NCBI GenBank assembly: GCA_050946575.1
Contig: JBMNVB010000003.1
Location: 1 to 64,000, forward strand
Source: JALCRY01 sp050946575
GTDB lineage: Bacteria > Bacillota > Clostridia > Peptostreptococcales > Anaerovoracaceae
Length of the DNA: 64,000 bases
Direction of reading: 5' to 3'
A program made the translations under genes and the position numbers. Within the stretch, counting starts at the first letter, position 1, and the number at the start of each line of letters is the position of its first letter. Below, in pieces: positions 7,902-16,943 of this stretch. The notes beneath the pieces are model-generated. The model was given only the letters and a program-made list of their open reading frames with translations, ran no database searches and was not told where the DNA came from.

Positions 7902-8596
7902 AAATAAGGACAGCCGCGGCGGCCGGCATTATAGCCGCCGGATATTCACTGATACCGACGGCGGTGCTGCGGGCCCGCAACGCATTGAGGCCCGGCACCG
8001 GTGAAAAGATCATCTGCCTTACATTCGACGACGGACCGTCGGCGGAATATACGCCGGAGCTTCTTGATCTTCTGGCGGAATATGATGTGAAGGCATCGTT
8101 CTTCGAGGTCGCGGAATTCGCCCGTGAGAATCCGGACATAGTAAGACGCATCAATGCGGAGGGCCACGTTATCGCTCTCCACTCATTGCGGCATGAAAGC
8201 CCTCTGATAGAAGGACCGGCGAAAACAAGGAAAAACATGGCTGACTCCCTTAGAATAATGAACGATCTCGGGGTCAGGCCGAAGTATTTCAGACCGGCGT
8301 GGGGCACGTTCAATACGGAGCTCATCAGGCAGGCCGGAGAGGCGGGCATGAAGACAGTGCTCTGGAATGTGATGATAGGAGACTGGGAGAAAAATGTGAC
8401 GGCCGGAGAACTGAGAGACAGGCTCGCGAGGAAGATCAGACGTCCCGCTCTTGTCTGCCTGCACGACGGACGGGGCAGCGAGGGGGCGCCCGGAAGGATG
8501 ATCGCGGCGCTTTCGAAAATGCTGCCCGTGTGGAAGGAAAAAGGTTATTCATTCGTAACGATAGAGGAATACTATGACGCGTTCTGTATCAGTTAA
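7898..8596 (+). CDS. Polysaccharide deacetylase (NodB homology domain)
   Basis: 232 aa. An N-terminal hydrophobic segment (AAAAGIIAAGYSLIPTAVL) is a signal anchor. The catalytic domain follows the NodB order: TFDDGPSAEYT (motif 1, the two Asp), HSLRH (motif 2, metal His pair, in place of the usual HSxxH), RPAWGTFN (motif 3), then LHDGRG near the C-terminus. It should remove acetyl groups from an N- or O-acetylated sugar at the outer face of the membrane. ATGA overlap with the glycosyltransferase stop shows translational coupling. Substrate could be peptidoglycan, a teichoic-type polymer or a glycolipid. Confidence 0.88.
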   Translation: MKIRTAAAAGIIAAGYSLIPTAVLRARNALRPGTGEKIICLTFDDGPSAEYTPELLDLLAEYDVKASFFEVAEFARENPDIVRRINAEGHVIALHSLRHESPLIEGPAKTRKNMADSLRIMNDLGVRPKYFRPAWGTFNTELIRQAGEAGMKTVLWNVMIGDWEKNVTAGELRDRLARKIRRPALVCLHDGRGSEGAPGRMIAALSKMLPVWKEKGYSFVTIEEYYDAFCIS

Positions 8597-9629
8597 AAAG
8601 CTTCTGATAAGCGCGGGCTGTCTTGCGGCGATCCTCGTCGCGACAGCCGCGGCCATAACGTCGGGATGCGACGTCAGCGCCCTTCGCAGGGACCTGCTGT
8701 CGGCGGACCCGGCATACATTGCCGTCGCCTTCGCGTGCATGGCCGGATTCGTCTGCTGCGAATCAGCAAACATCGGCCGCGTGCTGCACTGTCTCGAGGG
8801 CGAAAGCAAAGGTGCGCTCAGATATCTGAAATACGGCGCGGCCGGCTATTTCTTCAGCGGCATCACGCCGTCAGCATCAGGCGGCCAGCCGATGCAGCTC
8901 TATTTCATGCACCGGGACGGGACGGAGATCTCGGACGGGTCGCTCGCTCTTCTTATGGAGGGCCTTGGCTATCAGATCAGCAGCATGCTGTTCGCGGCGG
9001 CCGGCGTCGTGTATAACTTTGATCTGTTAAAGAGTCTGGGAGCCGGCGTCCGCGCGGTACTGATCACCGGTGCCTCGATCAATCTGGTGCTCATCGTACT
9101 TCTGTCCGGAGTCATATTCTCGGACAGGTTCGCGGCAGGCGCGGAAAAGTTCATGAAATCGGTTTCGGCGAAATTCAGCAGGCGCGACCGCACGGAAGAC
9201 ATCGAAAAACAGTTCGTCAAATACAGGGAAGGCTCGGCATTGATAAGAAAATATCCGTCGCTGTTCATGAAAAACATCTTAACCGCATTGATACAGATGG
9301 CGATGCTGTTCACGATCCCTTATCTCGTGTCGCTTTCCATCGGATGCGCCGGAGGGGACTGGCTGAGATTCATGCTGCTTGAGGCTGTTCTCACGGCAGG
9401 GATCTCGTTCGTTCCGGTACCCGGCTGCGCCGGCGCGGGAGAAGGATTTTTCAGGCTCGTTTTCGCCAGCGTGTTCCCGGCTGACAAACTCATGTCGGGG
9501 ATGATACTCAGCCGCGGCATATCGCCGTATTCAGGCATTGTCTTTACGGGCATACTGCTCGCAGCGTATATCGTCGCGGATTCGTTCGGACCGGGCCGGC
9601 AGGCAGCGGGCACGCCGGGTCCGAACTGA
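8574..9629 (+). CDS. Flippase-like membrane protein (YbhN / MprF transmembrane-domain family)
   Basis: 351 aa with about eight membrane segments. Hallmarks of the lysylphosphatidylglycerol-synthase transmembrane family (UPF0104) are GYFFSGITPSASGGQPMQLY and the late FVPVPGCAGAGEGFFRLVFA. In MprF this domain flips aminoacylated lipids and confers resistance to cationic peptides; stand-alone members lack the catalytic synthase domain, as here. It overlaps the deacetylase gene by 23 bp, so all three genes are one unit. The substrate is probably a lipid made by its operon partners, which is inference. Confidence 0.85.
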   Translation: MTRSVSVKKLLISAGCLAAILVATAAAITSGCDVSALRRDLLSADPAYIAVAFACMAGFVCCESANIGRVLHCLEGESKGALRYLKYGAAGYFFSGITPSASGGQPMQLYFMHRDGTEISDGSLALLMEGLGYQISSMLFAAAGVVYNFDLLKSLGAGVRAVLITGASINLVLIVLLSGVIFSDRFAAGAEKFMKSVSAKFSRRDRTEDIEKQFVKYREGSALIRKYPSLFMKNILTALIQMAMLFTIPYLVSLSIGCAGGDWLRFMLLEAVLTAGISFVPVPGCAGAGEGFFRLVFASVFPADKLMSGMILSRGISPYSGIVFTGILLAAYIVADSFGPGRQAAGTPGPN

Positions 9630-9642
9630 AGCTTTCGCGGAT

Positions 9643-9688
9643 TGTTTATCTCGGGTTTATATTTTTATCCCTGACCTTATGATAAAAT
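9643..9688 (+). promoter_or_regulatory. Predicted response-regulator boxes upstream of the two-component genes
   Basis: TGTTTAT (9643-9649) and GGTTTAT (9654-9660) are direct repeats 11 bp apart, matching the boxes before 6822 and 11984. Candidate -10 sequences (TATGAT, TAAAAT) lie at 9679-9688. The box-to--10 distance differs from the other two sites, so the mode of action may differ. Confidence 0.5.
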
Positions 9689-9707
9689 AATCGTCGGAGG
9701 CGGTCCT

Positions 9708-11186
9708 ATGAATATCAGGAAGAGACTCTTCTTGTCGAACATACTCATGATAGTGATCCCGGTCGCGGCTACAGTCATCATCGCCGCCGTCTGTGCCGGT
9801 CTTATTTGGTTCGGCCTTCTTCACGGGGTCGGGCTCGGCCTTGACGACCGCCTTGAGTTCGATATCACGGCGAACGCTGTGAACGAGCGCGTGGAGGACT
9901 GCCTGAAAAACGGGACCGACCTCTCGTCGCTGAAAAGCACGCTTAAAAGAGGGAATCTCACGCTGAGGATAGAGCAGGGCGGAAATGTCGTGTATAAATA
10001 CGGGACGGAGTCGGCGAAGCAGAAGCAGCTTTACAGTGACGCCGCGGAACTGGGCAACAATGCGTCGGTCTCGCGGGACGGGTACTCTATTATTGTACGC
10101 CCCGTAAATGCGCATGATAAGCAGTATGTCATGTATCTTTCCGGCAAGTATCGCGGAGACGCGGGACATACGAATCTGATGACGATCCTCGGGGCGGCCT
10201 GCGCGGTCATCCTTCTGACGATCGTGCTCTCCGTTTTCCTGACCAACCGTTTCCTTACGAAATTCATCCTGAAGAGGATAGAGGAACCGCTTGACATCCT
10301 CACGGACGGCGTACATGAACTGAGTGACGGTAATCTCGATTACCGCATCCATTATGACAGGAACGACGAATTCAGGACTGTCTGCGACGAATTCAACAAT
10401 ATGGCCGTAAGGCTCAGCGACTCTGTCGCCGCGATGCAGAGGCAGGATCAGAGCAGGAAGGAGCTCATCGCGGGCATCTCTCACGATATCAGGTCGCCGC
10501 TCACGTCGATAAAGGCATATACGGAGGGGCTGCTGGAGAATGTGGCGGATACGCCCGAGATGAAGAAGTCATACCTCGATACCATCAGGAAGAAGGCCGA
10601 TGAACTCGAGCGCATGATATCTCAGCTGTTCATGTTCTCAAAGATGGAGCTCGGCGAATTCCCGGAACATCCGGAAAATCTGGAACTTGATAAAGTGATC
10701 GGGGATGTCGTGTCCGAAGTCCGTGACGAGTACGGGGAGAAGGGGCTCTCCGTCGATCTCGATCTGGAACCTGTAACTGTGTATGCGGACGAGGATCAGA
10801 TGCAGAGGATAATACTGAATATACTTGGGAACAGTCTGAAATACAAGGACCGTGAAAAAGGACATGTGGACATCAGGCTGCGCAGGACCGACGAGGGATC
10901 AATGCTCGAGATCGCGGACGACGGACCGGGGGTACCGTTTGACGCCCTGCCGCACCTGTTCGAAGTATTCTACAGGAGCGACCCGGCCAGGAGACATCCG
11001 GGCGGCGGCAGCGGACTCGGTCTCGCGATCGTGGAGAACGCCGTGTCGAGAGCGGGAGGCAGGATAGCCGCCCGGGCGAACTCGCCGCGCGGACTGGTCA
11101 TCGAGATCGAATTCCCGGAACCGGGTAAGAAGCTTGAAAAGAAGGACGTCAGGAGACCGTTCCCGGGCTCCGGCGGAGCATTCTGA
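9708..11186 (+). CDS. Sensor histidine kinase
   Basis: 492 aa. TM1 is at about 11-35, followed by an extracytoplasmic sensor of about 130 residues, TM2 at about 160-185 (AACAVILLTIVLSVFLTNRF), HAMP, HisKA with the phosphorylated H259 in AGISHDIRSPLTSIKAYTEG, and HATPase with N box (NILGNSLKYKDREKG), G1 (DDGPGVP) and G2 (GGGSGLGLAIV). It autophosphorylates on H259 and passes the phosphate to the response regulator encoded 14 bp downstream. The sensed signal is unknown; the neighbouring envelope genes suggest membrane stress or antimicrobial peptides. The CGGAGGCGG ribosome site is strong. Confidence 0.95.
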   Translation: MNIRKRLFLSNILMIVIPVAATVIIAAVCAGLIWFGLLHGVGLGLDDRLEFDITANAVNERVEDCLKNGTDLSSLKSTLKRGNLTLRIEQGGNVVYKYGTESAKQKQLYSDAAELGNNASVSRDGYSIIVRPVNAHDKQYVMYLSGKYRGDAGHTNLMTILGAACAVILLTIVLSVFLTNRFLTKFILKRIEEPLDILTDGVHELSDGNLDYRIHYDRNDEFRTVCDEFNNMAVRLSDSVAAMQRQDQSRKELIAGISHDIRSPLTSIKAYTEGLLENVADTPEMKKSYLDTIRKKADELERMISQLFMFSKMELGEFPEHPENLELDKVIGDVVSEVRDEYGEKGLSVDLDLEPVTVYADEDQMQRIILNILGNSLKYKDREKGHVDIRLRRTDEGSMLEIADDGPGVPFDALPHLFEVFYRSDPARRHPGGGSGLGLAIVENAVSRAGGRIAARANSPRGLVIEIEFPEPGKKLEKKDVRRPFPGSGGAF

Positions 11187-11200
11187 GTGGAGGCGGAGAT

Positions 11201-11890
11201 ATGGACAAGATACTGATTGTTGAAGACGATACAGCGATAGCGGAAATAGAGCGTGATTATCTCGCCATTAACGGTTTCGAATCGGAGATCGTGCAGGACG
11301 GCAGAGAGGGGCTCGAGCGCGGTCTGAGCGGGGAATTCGCACTGGTACTGCTGGACGTCATGCTGCCCGGCCTTGACGGCTTCACCGTCTGCAGGAAACT
11401 CAGGGAAAAGACCGATATCCCGATACTCATGGTGACAGCGCGCCGCGAGGATATCGACAAGATACGCGGTCTCGGACTCGGGGCGGACGACTATATCGAA
11501 AAGCCGTTCTCGCCGAGCGTCCTCGCCGCCAGGGTAAAGGCCAACATCGCTCAGTACAGAAGACTGTCGGATTCCGGACATGCACCGTCGGAGATCTCGT
11601 ACGGAGGGATCCGCCTGAATACCGGCACGCGGAGGGTCTATGTCGACGGAAAAGAAGTGGAACTCAAGAACAAGGAGTACGAGCTCCTGCTCTTCCTTAT
11701 GCTGAACGTCGACATGGTGTTCGACCGAGAAACGCTGTACGAAAGAGTGTGGGGCATGGACGCCATGGGCGACAATGCCACTGTCGCGGTACACATCAAC
11801 AGGCTGCGCGAGAAGATAGAAAAAGATCCCGCGAATCCGCAGTATATAGAGACGGTCTGGGGCGCCGGATACAGGTTCCGCGGGCAGTAA
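11201..11890 (+). CDS. OmpR/PhoB-family response regulator
   Basis: 229 aa. Receiver domain with acidic pocket ED-D at residues 8-10, phosphoacceptor D52 in LVLLDVMLPG, the conserved Thr in ILMVTAR and Lys in DDYIEKPFSP. The C-terminal winged helix has LNTGTRRVYVDGKEVELKNK and the recognition region ATVAVHINRLREKIEKDP, ending AGYRFRG. It pairs with the histidine kinase just upstream. OmpR-family proteins bind tandem direct repeats one helical turn apart. Exactly such 11-bp-phased boxes precede this operon, the glycosyltransferase operon and the gene downstream, so these are its predicted targets. Confidence 0.96.
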   Translation: MDKILIVEDDTAIAEIERDYLAINGFESEIVQDGREGLERGLSGEFALVLLDVMLPGLDGFTVCRKLREKTDIPILMVTARREDIDKIRGLGLGADDYIEKPFSPSVLAARVKANIAQYRRLSDSGHAPSEISYGGIRLNTGTRRVYVDGKEVELKNKEYELLLFLMLNVDMVFDRETLYERVWGMDAMGDNATVAVHINRLREKIEKDPANPQYIETVWGAGYRFRGQ

Positions 11891-11894
11891 GATT

Positions 11895-11938
11895 TGTTAT
11901 CGGCGGTTTATTTCCAGTTTAATATCTCCTTCTATACT
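11895..11938 (+). promoter_or_regulatory. Three phased response-regulator boxes and -10 before 11984
   Basis: Three successive 11-mers, TTGTTATCGGC, GGTTTATTTCC and AGTTTAATATC, carry the core GTT(T)AT at strict 11-bp phase. They are followed about 10 bp later by TATACT (11933-11938). This is the best example of the box family in the cluster. Confidence 0.6.
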
Positions 11939-11983
11939 GTCATTGAAAGAGAAAAGTGTGACATGCATGGAAGGAGGTAATAA

Positions 11984-12604
11984 ATGAGCAGTTTTTCCGA
12001 AAAGGCCATATCGGCTGACTACAGAAAAATACTGAAAAGGCTGATAGTGATCGCGATCTGTGTGATTATCGCGGGAGGCGGGCTTTCTGCTTTCACGCTG
12101 CGCACCCAAATAAGCGAAATAATTCAATATGAACAGCAGACACAGCAGTCCTCCGGCGGAAGTTCACAGAGTACGGTCAGTGAAAGGGACCATCATGATG
12201 AAGGCGGATTATTCGGAGACCTTGAAAATGCAGGTATTACCCAGCCGGGAACGGCAGCGAAGATAACGGTTTCTGTAACTCTGATACTTGCTTTCCTCAC
12301 GGCAATAGCATTCTGGCTCTATATCGCCTCATGGCTGTATAAAGAGGCCCGAAGGTCGAAGATGAACGGCCCTCTGTGGTTCGTATGCGGATTAGTCGGG
12401 ACAGTGATAACAATAGCGGTGTTCGAGATAGTCCGCGGCTTCATTCGGAAGCAGTGCCCGGAATGCGCTGCATATCAGCTGAATAATGCAGAGTACTGTA
12501 CGGATTGCGGCGCAGCATTCATGAAGACATGTCCCGAGTGCGGGCAGACATGCGGGACAAATGAAAAATTCTGCCACTCATGCGGTAAAAGGCTCGACAG
12601 GTGA
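11984..12604 (+). CDS. Membrane protein with C-terminal double zinc ribbon
   Basis: 206 aa. TM1 (about 22-42, LIVIAICVIIAGGGLSAFTL), then a polar Gln/Ser/His-rich loop (QQTQQSSGGSSQS, RDHHDEGG), TM2 and TM3 around 90-145, and two zinc ribbons at the C-terminus: CPEC...CTDC and CPEC...CHSC, eight cysteines in all. Zinc ribbons of this kind usually act as small folding or protein-binding modules. No enzyme domain is visible. The gene stands alone directly behind the two-component genes and has its own phased boxes, so it is a likely target of that system. The RBS is GGAGG. Confidence 0.75.
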   Translation: MSSFSEKAISADYRKILKRLIVIAICVIIAGGGLSAFTLRTQISEIIQYEQQTQQSSGGSSQSTVSERDHHDEGGLFGDLENAGITQPGTAAKITVSVTLILAFLTAIAFWLYIASWLYKEARRSKMNGPLWFVCGLVGTVITIAVFEIVRGFIRKQCPECAAYQLNNAEYCTDCGAAFMKTCPECGQTCGTNEKFCHSCGKRLDR

Positions 12605-12637
12605 TGCGGACCTTTGCCAAAAATAATCTCTGTAACT

Positions 12638-12661
12638 GCGGAGCCTCCGGGCTCCGCATTT
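12638..12661 (+). terminator. Intrinsic terminator
   Basis: GCGGAGCC and GGCTCCGC form an 8-bp stem with a 4-base loop, followed by ATTTT. It ends the transcript of the zinc-ribbon gene. Confidence 0.8.
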
Positions 12662-12743
12662 TCGTGCGGGGAATGCGGACCGGCGGCCCCGATTTTTCAC
12701 TTCCCTTATTTATAGCGCGCCCCATCTATGATAAAATAGCGGC

Positions 12744-14942
12744 ATGGATTATTTAGAAAAACTCAATGACAAACAGCGCGAAGCGGTGATGCAGACGGAG
12801 GGAGCATTGCTGATACTCGCGGGCGCGGGCTCGGGAAAGACCGCGACCATGACGGGAAGGATCGCGCATCTCATAAGAGACGAACACGTGGACCCGTACA
12901 ATATCCTCGCCGTGACGTTCACGAACAAGGCCGCGGGCGAGATGCGGGACAGAGTCGAACAGATACTCGGCGGCGGGGTCAGGATGTGGATCATGACATT
13001 CCACGCCGCGTGCCTCCGGATACTCAGACGCCACGCCGAGCTGCTCGGATATACGAATTCATTCGTCGTGTACGATCCCGTAGACACGAAAGCCGTGATA
13101 AAGCAGGCTCTGAAGGACGAGGATATCGAAGAGAAGAAATTCCCGCCGGGCAGGGTGCTCGCGCTCATAAGCAATGCGAAGGAAGCCGAGATCCCGCCCG
13201 AGCGGTATTCCGAGGAGTACGGCGGCGGATACACGGAAGAGATCGTCTCGAAGCTCTACACGGACTATCAGCGCATATTAAAGAAGAACAACGCCATGGA
13301 CTTCGACGATCTTCTCTGGAATGTCGTGAAGATCTTCGAGGCGCATCCCGACGTGCTGAAAAAATATCAGGAGCGGTTCAGGTACATCATGGTCGACGAA
13401 TACCAGGACACGAACCGGACGCAGTACAAATTCGTGAAGATGCTGGCCGAAGGATACGGGAACATCTGCGTCGTCGGAGACGACGACCAGTGCATATATG
13501 AATGGCGCGGGGCCGACATCCGCAATATCCTTGAATTCGAAAAGGATTTCCCGGGAGCTGCGGTAATAAAACTCGAGCAGAATTACCGCTCGACCGGGAA
13601 CATACTCGCGGCGGCGCATTCCGTGATAGAAAACAACCGCGGCCGCAAGAAAAAGAAACTGTGGACCGAAGCCGGCGACGGCGAAAAGGTAGTCTACAGG
13701 CGGGCGGCAGACGAAAAGGAAGAAGCGTATTACATCGCGCAGGAAATAAACCGCTATGAGCACGACGGATACAACTGGAACGATTTCGCGGTGCTTTACC
13801 GCGTCAATGCCCAGTCGCGCAATTTTGAAGAGGCTCTTTCGGCGCGGGACATCCCGTACCGCGTAGTCGGCGGCGTAAGGTATTACGACAGAAAAGAGAT
13901 AAAGGACGCGGTCGCGTACATGCGGCTCGTGATGGATCCGTCCGACGACCTTGCGATGCAGAGGATCATAAACGTCCCGAAGCGCGGGATAGGCCAGACG
14001 ACGCAGAACAAACTGACAAAGACGGCTGAAATGACGGGGCAGAGCCTGTTCGAAGTGCTCAGCGACGGGGAGATAAGAGCGTCAATGTCCTCGAAATCGG
14101 GAGCGGCCGCGAAAAAGCTCATCGACATGCTCACGCAGTATCACAGCGAGATCGACAACCTGCGCGTGATCGACATCTACGACGGCATCCTCGACAAGTC
14201 CGGCTATCTGAAGGAACTTGAGGAGAAGAACAATGTCGAGGCGGACGCGAGGATCGAGAATCTGCTGGAGTTCAGATCCGTGATCGGGGAGTATGAGAGC
14301 GAAGAGAAACTTACACTTTCGGACTTTCTGGAGAAGATCGCGCTCCTGTCCGATATCGACAATCACGACCCGTCGGAAAACGCCGTGACGCTTATGACGC
14401 TGCACAGCGCGAAGGGCCTGGAATTCCCGTTCGTGTTCATGCCCGGCATGGAGGACGGTCTGTTCCCGAGCATGCGTGACAATACTGACCGTGAGCTTGA
14501 AGAGGAGCGGCGGCTGTGTTATGTCGGAATGACACGCGCGAAGCAGCGGCTTTGGCTCACGAGCGCCGAGCGCAGGATGCTGTACGGGCAGACGAATTAC
14601 ACGAGAGAATCGACGTTCCTGCGGGAGATGGATCCGAAGCTGCTTACGGGCGACGGAGTCTACCGGTCAGGGGCGGAAGCGGCGCTCGGTTCGAGCGTGC
14701 CGGTCGACGGTTACGCGCAGAAGGATCCGGTGAAGCCGTTCAATGCGCTCAGGGCCGCGAGGCGCCAGATGAAAAAAACGAAGGAGCCGGTGCATGTAAG
14801 CCCCGGCGATGTCGTGGAACACGGAAAGTTCGGACGCGGCATCGTGCTGTCTGAGAGCGGCGGCATCGCCGAAGTCATGTTCGATACAGTAGGTAAGAAG
14901 AAGCTGTCGCTTGATGTCGCGCCGATAAAGAAGATCGGCTGA
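12744..14942 (+). CDS. pcrA: ATP-dependent DNA helicase PcrA (UvrD/Rep, superfamily 1)
   Basis: 732 aa. Motifs in order: Walker A AGAGSGKT (26-33), VTFTNKAAGEM (Ia), VDEYQDTN (II), VVGDDDQCIYEWRGAD (III), QNYRST (IV), VTLMTLHSAKGLEF (V), CYVGMTRAKQRLWL (VI). The C-terminal VSPGDVVEHGKFGRGIV matches the PcrA Tudor-like tail that binds RNA polymerase. It unwinds DNA 3'-5' in repair and plasmid replication and removes RecA filaments. ligA follows 16 bp later, a pcrA-ligA pairing also seen in other Bacillota. Length is normal for the family. Confidence 0.96.
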   Translation: MDYLEKLNDKQREAVMQTEGALLILAGAGSGKTATMTGRIAHLIRDEHVDPYNILAVTFTNKAAGEMRDRVEQILGGGVRMWIMTFHAACLRILRRHAELLGYTNSFVVYDPVDTKAVIKQALKDEDIEEKKFPPGRVLALISNAKEAEIPPERYSEEYGGGYTEEIVSKLYTDYQRILKKNNAMDFDDLLWNVVKIFEAHPDVLKKYQERFRYIMVDEYQDTNRTQYKFVKMLAEGYGNICVVGDDDQCIYEWRGADIRNILEFEKDFPGAAVIKLEQNYRSTGNILAAAHSVIENNRGRKKKKLWTEAGDGEKVVYRRAADEKEEAYYIAQEINRYEHDGYNWNDFAVLYRVNAQSRNFEEALSARDIPYRVVGGVRYYDRKEIKDAVAYMRLVMDPSDDLAMQRIINVPKRGIGQTTQNKLTKTAEMTGQSLFEVLSDGEIRASMSSKSGAAAKKLIDMLTQYHSEIDNLRVIDIYDGILDKSGYLKELEEKNNVEADARIENLLEFRSVIGEYESEEKLTLSDFLEKIALLSDIDNHDPSENAVTLMTLHSAKGLEFPFVFMPGMEDGLFPSMRDNTDRELEEERRLCYVGMTRAKQRLWLTSAERRMLYGQTNYTRESTFLREMDPKLLTGDGVYRSGAEAALGSSVPVDGYAQKDPVKPFNALRAARRQMKKTKEPVHVSPGDVVEHGKFGRGIVLSESGGIAEVMFDTVGKKKLSLDVAPIKKIG

Positions 14943-14958
14943 GGCAGGCGCCGGGCGG

Positions 14959-16941
14959 ATGAGAGAAAAAATGGAAGACAAGAGGGAACTCATAAAAGAG
15001 AAGATCGCATTGCTTAATAAGGCGGGCAGGGCGTATTATTCGGAGTCGCGCGAGATCATGAGCAACTACGAGTACGATAAGCTGTACGACGAGCTTGTCG
15101 CGCTCGAGCGCGAGACGGGGATCGTTTTCGCGAACAGCCCGACGCAGAATGTCGGCTACGAAACGGTCAGCAGTCTGGAGAAGGAACGCCACCCGTCGAA
15201 GATGCTGTCACTTGACAAGACGAAGAGCGTTGAGGATCTCAGGGCGTTCGCCGGAAATCACAAGTGTCTGCTGTCATGGAAGATGGACGGGCTGACGATC
15301 GTGCTGACGTACCGCGGCGGGGAACTGTTCAAGGCCGTGACCCGCGGGAACGGCGAGGTCGGGGAAGTCGTTACGAACAACGCGAGGGCATTCGCGAATC
15401 TGCCCGTCCGGATAGGTTATGACGGCGAGCTCGTGATCAGGGGCGAGGCGACGATCTCGTATTCGGAGTTCGAGAAGATAAACGAAACGATCCCGGAGGC
15501 CGCGGCGAAGTACAAGAATCCGAGGAACCTGTGCAGCGGTTCGGTCAGGCAGCTCGACAGCAGCATCACGGCCCAGCGCAACGTGATGTTCCGCGCGTTC
15601 ACCCTCGTGAGCGCGGAGCCTTCGCCGGACTTCCGCAACTCACGCGAGGTCCAGCAGCAGTGGCTGCGCTCGCAGGGATTCGATATCGTAGGCTACAGAG
15701 CGGTGACCGCGGAAAACATGGCCGACGCGGTGAGCGAGTTCGAGAAGGAGATCCCGGAGAATGACATGCCGAGCGACGGACTGGTGCTCACCTACGACGA
15801 CATCGAGTACGGAAGATCGCTCGGGCAGACCGCGAAATATCCGAGAGACAGCATCGCGTTCAAGTGGCGCGATGAGATAAGGGAAACGAAACTTCTGAGC
15901 ATAGAATGGAGCGCGTCCCGCACGGGGCTGATAAATCCGGTCGCCGTCTTCGAGCCGGTCGAGCTCGAGGGCACGACGGTAAGCAGGGCGTCCGTCCACA
16001 ACGTGAGCATTATGAAGGAACTCGCACTCGGCAGGGGCGACACGGTCGCGGTCTACAAGGCGAATATGATCATCCCGCAGATAGAGGAGAACCTCACGAG
16101 GAGCGGGACGGAGGAGCCGCCGTCCGCATGTCCTGTCTGCGGCGCGAAGACCGAGATCAGGGGCGAGACCGGTGTCGAGACGCTGTACTGCCCGAATCCG
16201 GAATGCCCGGCAAAGAAGATCAAGTCGTTCACGCTGTTCGTGGGCCGCGACGCGATGGACATCGAAGGCCTGAGCGAGCAGACGCTGGAAAAGCTCATCG
16301 GGCTCGGCTTCGTGAAGGAGCCGGCCGACCTGTTCAGGCTCGGCCGGTATAAAGACAGCATCGAAGCGCTCGACGGCTTCGGGGAGAAGTCCTTTGAGAA
16401 CCTGCAGAACGCTGTCGAAAAGGCCCGGCACACGAACGCCGCGAGATTCCTGTACAGCCTGGGGATCGCCGGCATCGGGTCGGCGAACGCCGGCGTGATC
16501 TCGCGCGCGTGCGGCGGAGACTTTTCGAAGATACGCGCATTGACGCACGAACAGCTGACTTCCATAGACGGGATCGGCGACGTGCTCGCATCCTCGGTGA
16601 CCGATTATTTCAGCAATGCGGAGAACAACCGTATCGTGGACGATCTGCTTGCCGAGGTGGAGATCGAGACCGAGGAAAACGACAATGAACAGATCTTCAG
16701 CGGCATGACGTTCGTGATCACCGGTAGCCTCGCGCATTTCGCGAATCGCGGGGAACTGAAGGAGGAGATACAGGCCCGGGGCGGTAAGGTCGCGGGATCC
16801 GTGAGCGGAAATACTGATTTTCTGATAAATAACGATGTTGACAGTGGTTCGTCGAAGAACAGAAAGGCGAAGGAACTCGGGGTTCCGATAATTTCGGAGG
16901 AAGAGTTCATGGAGAGGTTCGGCGTGCCGGGAAGGAGATAA
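14959..16941 (+). CDS. ligA: NAD-dependent DNA ligase
   Basis: 660 aa. Domain Ia has the paired tyrosines in YYSESREIMSNYEYDKLYDEL that contact NAD. The adenylated lysine is K108 in SWKMDGLT, fitting the KxDG consensus. Then come the OB fold, a four-cysteine zinc finger (CPVCGAK ... CPNPECPAK), the helix-hairpin-helix region (IAGIGSANAG, IDGIGDVLA) and a C-terminal BRCT domain (MTFVITGSLAHFANRGEL). It seals nicks using NAD. The start at 14959 is followed by a second ATG four codons later; neither has a strong ribosome site, so translation probably continues from pcrA. The next gene starts 2 bp after the stop. Confidence 0.95.
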   Translation: MREKMEDKRELIKEKIALLNKAGRAYYSESREIMSNYEYDKLYDELVALERETGIVFANSPTQNVGYETVSSLEKERHPSKMLSLDKTKSVEDLRAFAGNHKCLLSWKMDGLTIVLTYRGGELFKAVTRGNGEVGEVVTNNARAFANLPVRIGYDGELVIRGEATISYSEFEKINETIPEAAAKYKNPRNLCSGSVRQLDSSITAQRNVMFRAFTLVSAEPSPDFRNSREVQQQWLRSQGFDIVGYRAVTAENMADAVSEFEKEIPENDMPSDGLVLTYDDIEYGRSLGQTAKYPRDSIAFKWRDEIRETKLLSIEWSASRTGLINPVAVFEPVELEGTTVSRASVHNVSIMKELALGRGDTVAVYKANMIIPQIEENLTRSGTEEPPSACPVCGAKTEIRGETGVETLYCPNPECPAKKIKSFTLFVGRDAMDIEGLSEQTLEKLIGLGFVKEPADLFRLGRYKDSIEALDGFGEKSFENLQNAVEKARHTNAARFLYSLGIAGIGSANAGVISRACGGDFSKIRALTHEQLTSIDGIGDVLASSVTDYFSNAENNRIVDDLLAEVEIETEENDNEQIFSGMTFVITGSLAHFANRGELKEEIQARGGKVAGSVSGNTDFLINNDVDSGSSKNRKAKELGVPIISEEEFMERFGVPGRR

Positions 16942-16943
16942 CA

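Noticed and set aside
15280..15300. LigA KMDG motif as a loss of catalytic residue
   Set aside because: Only the lysine, aspartate and glycine of KxDG are required; Met at x is a conservative change.
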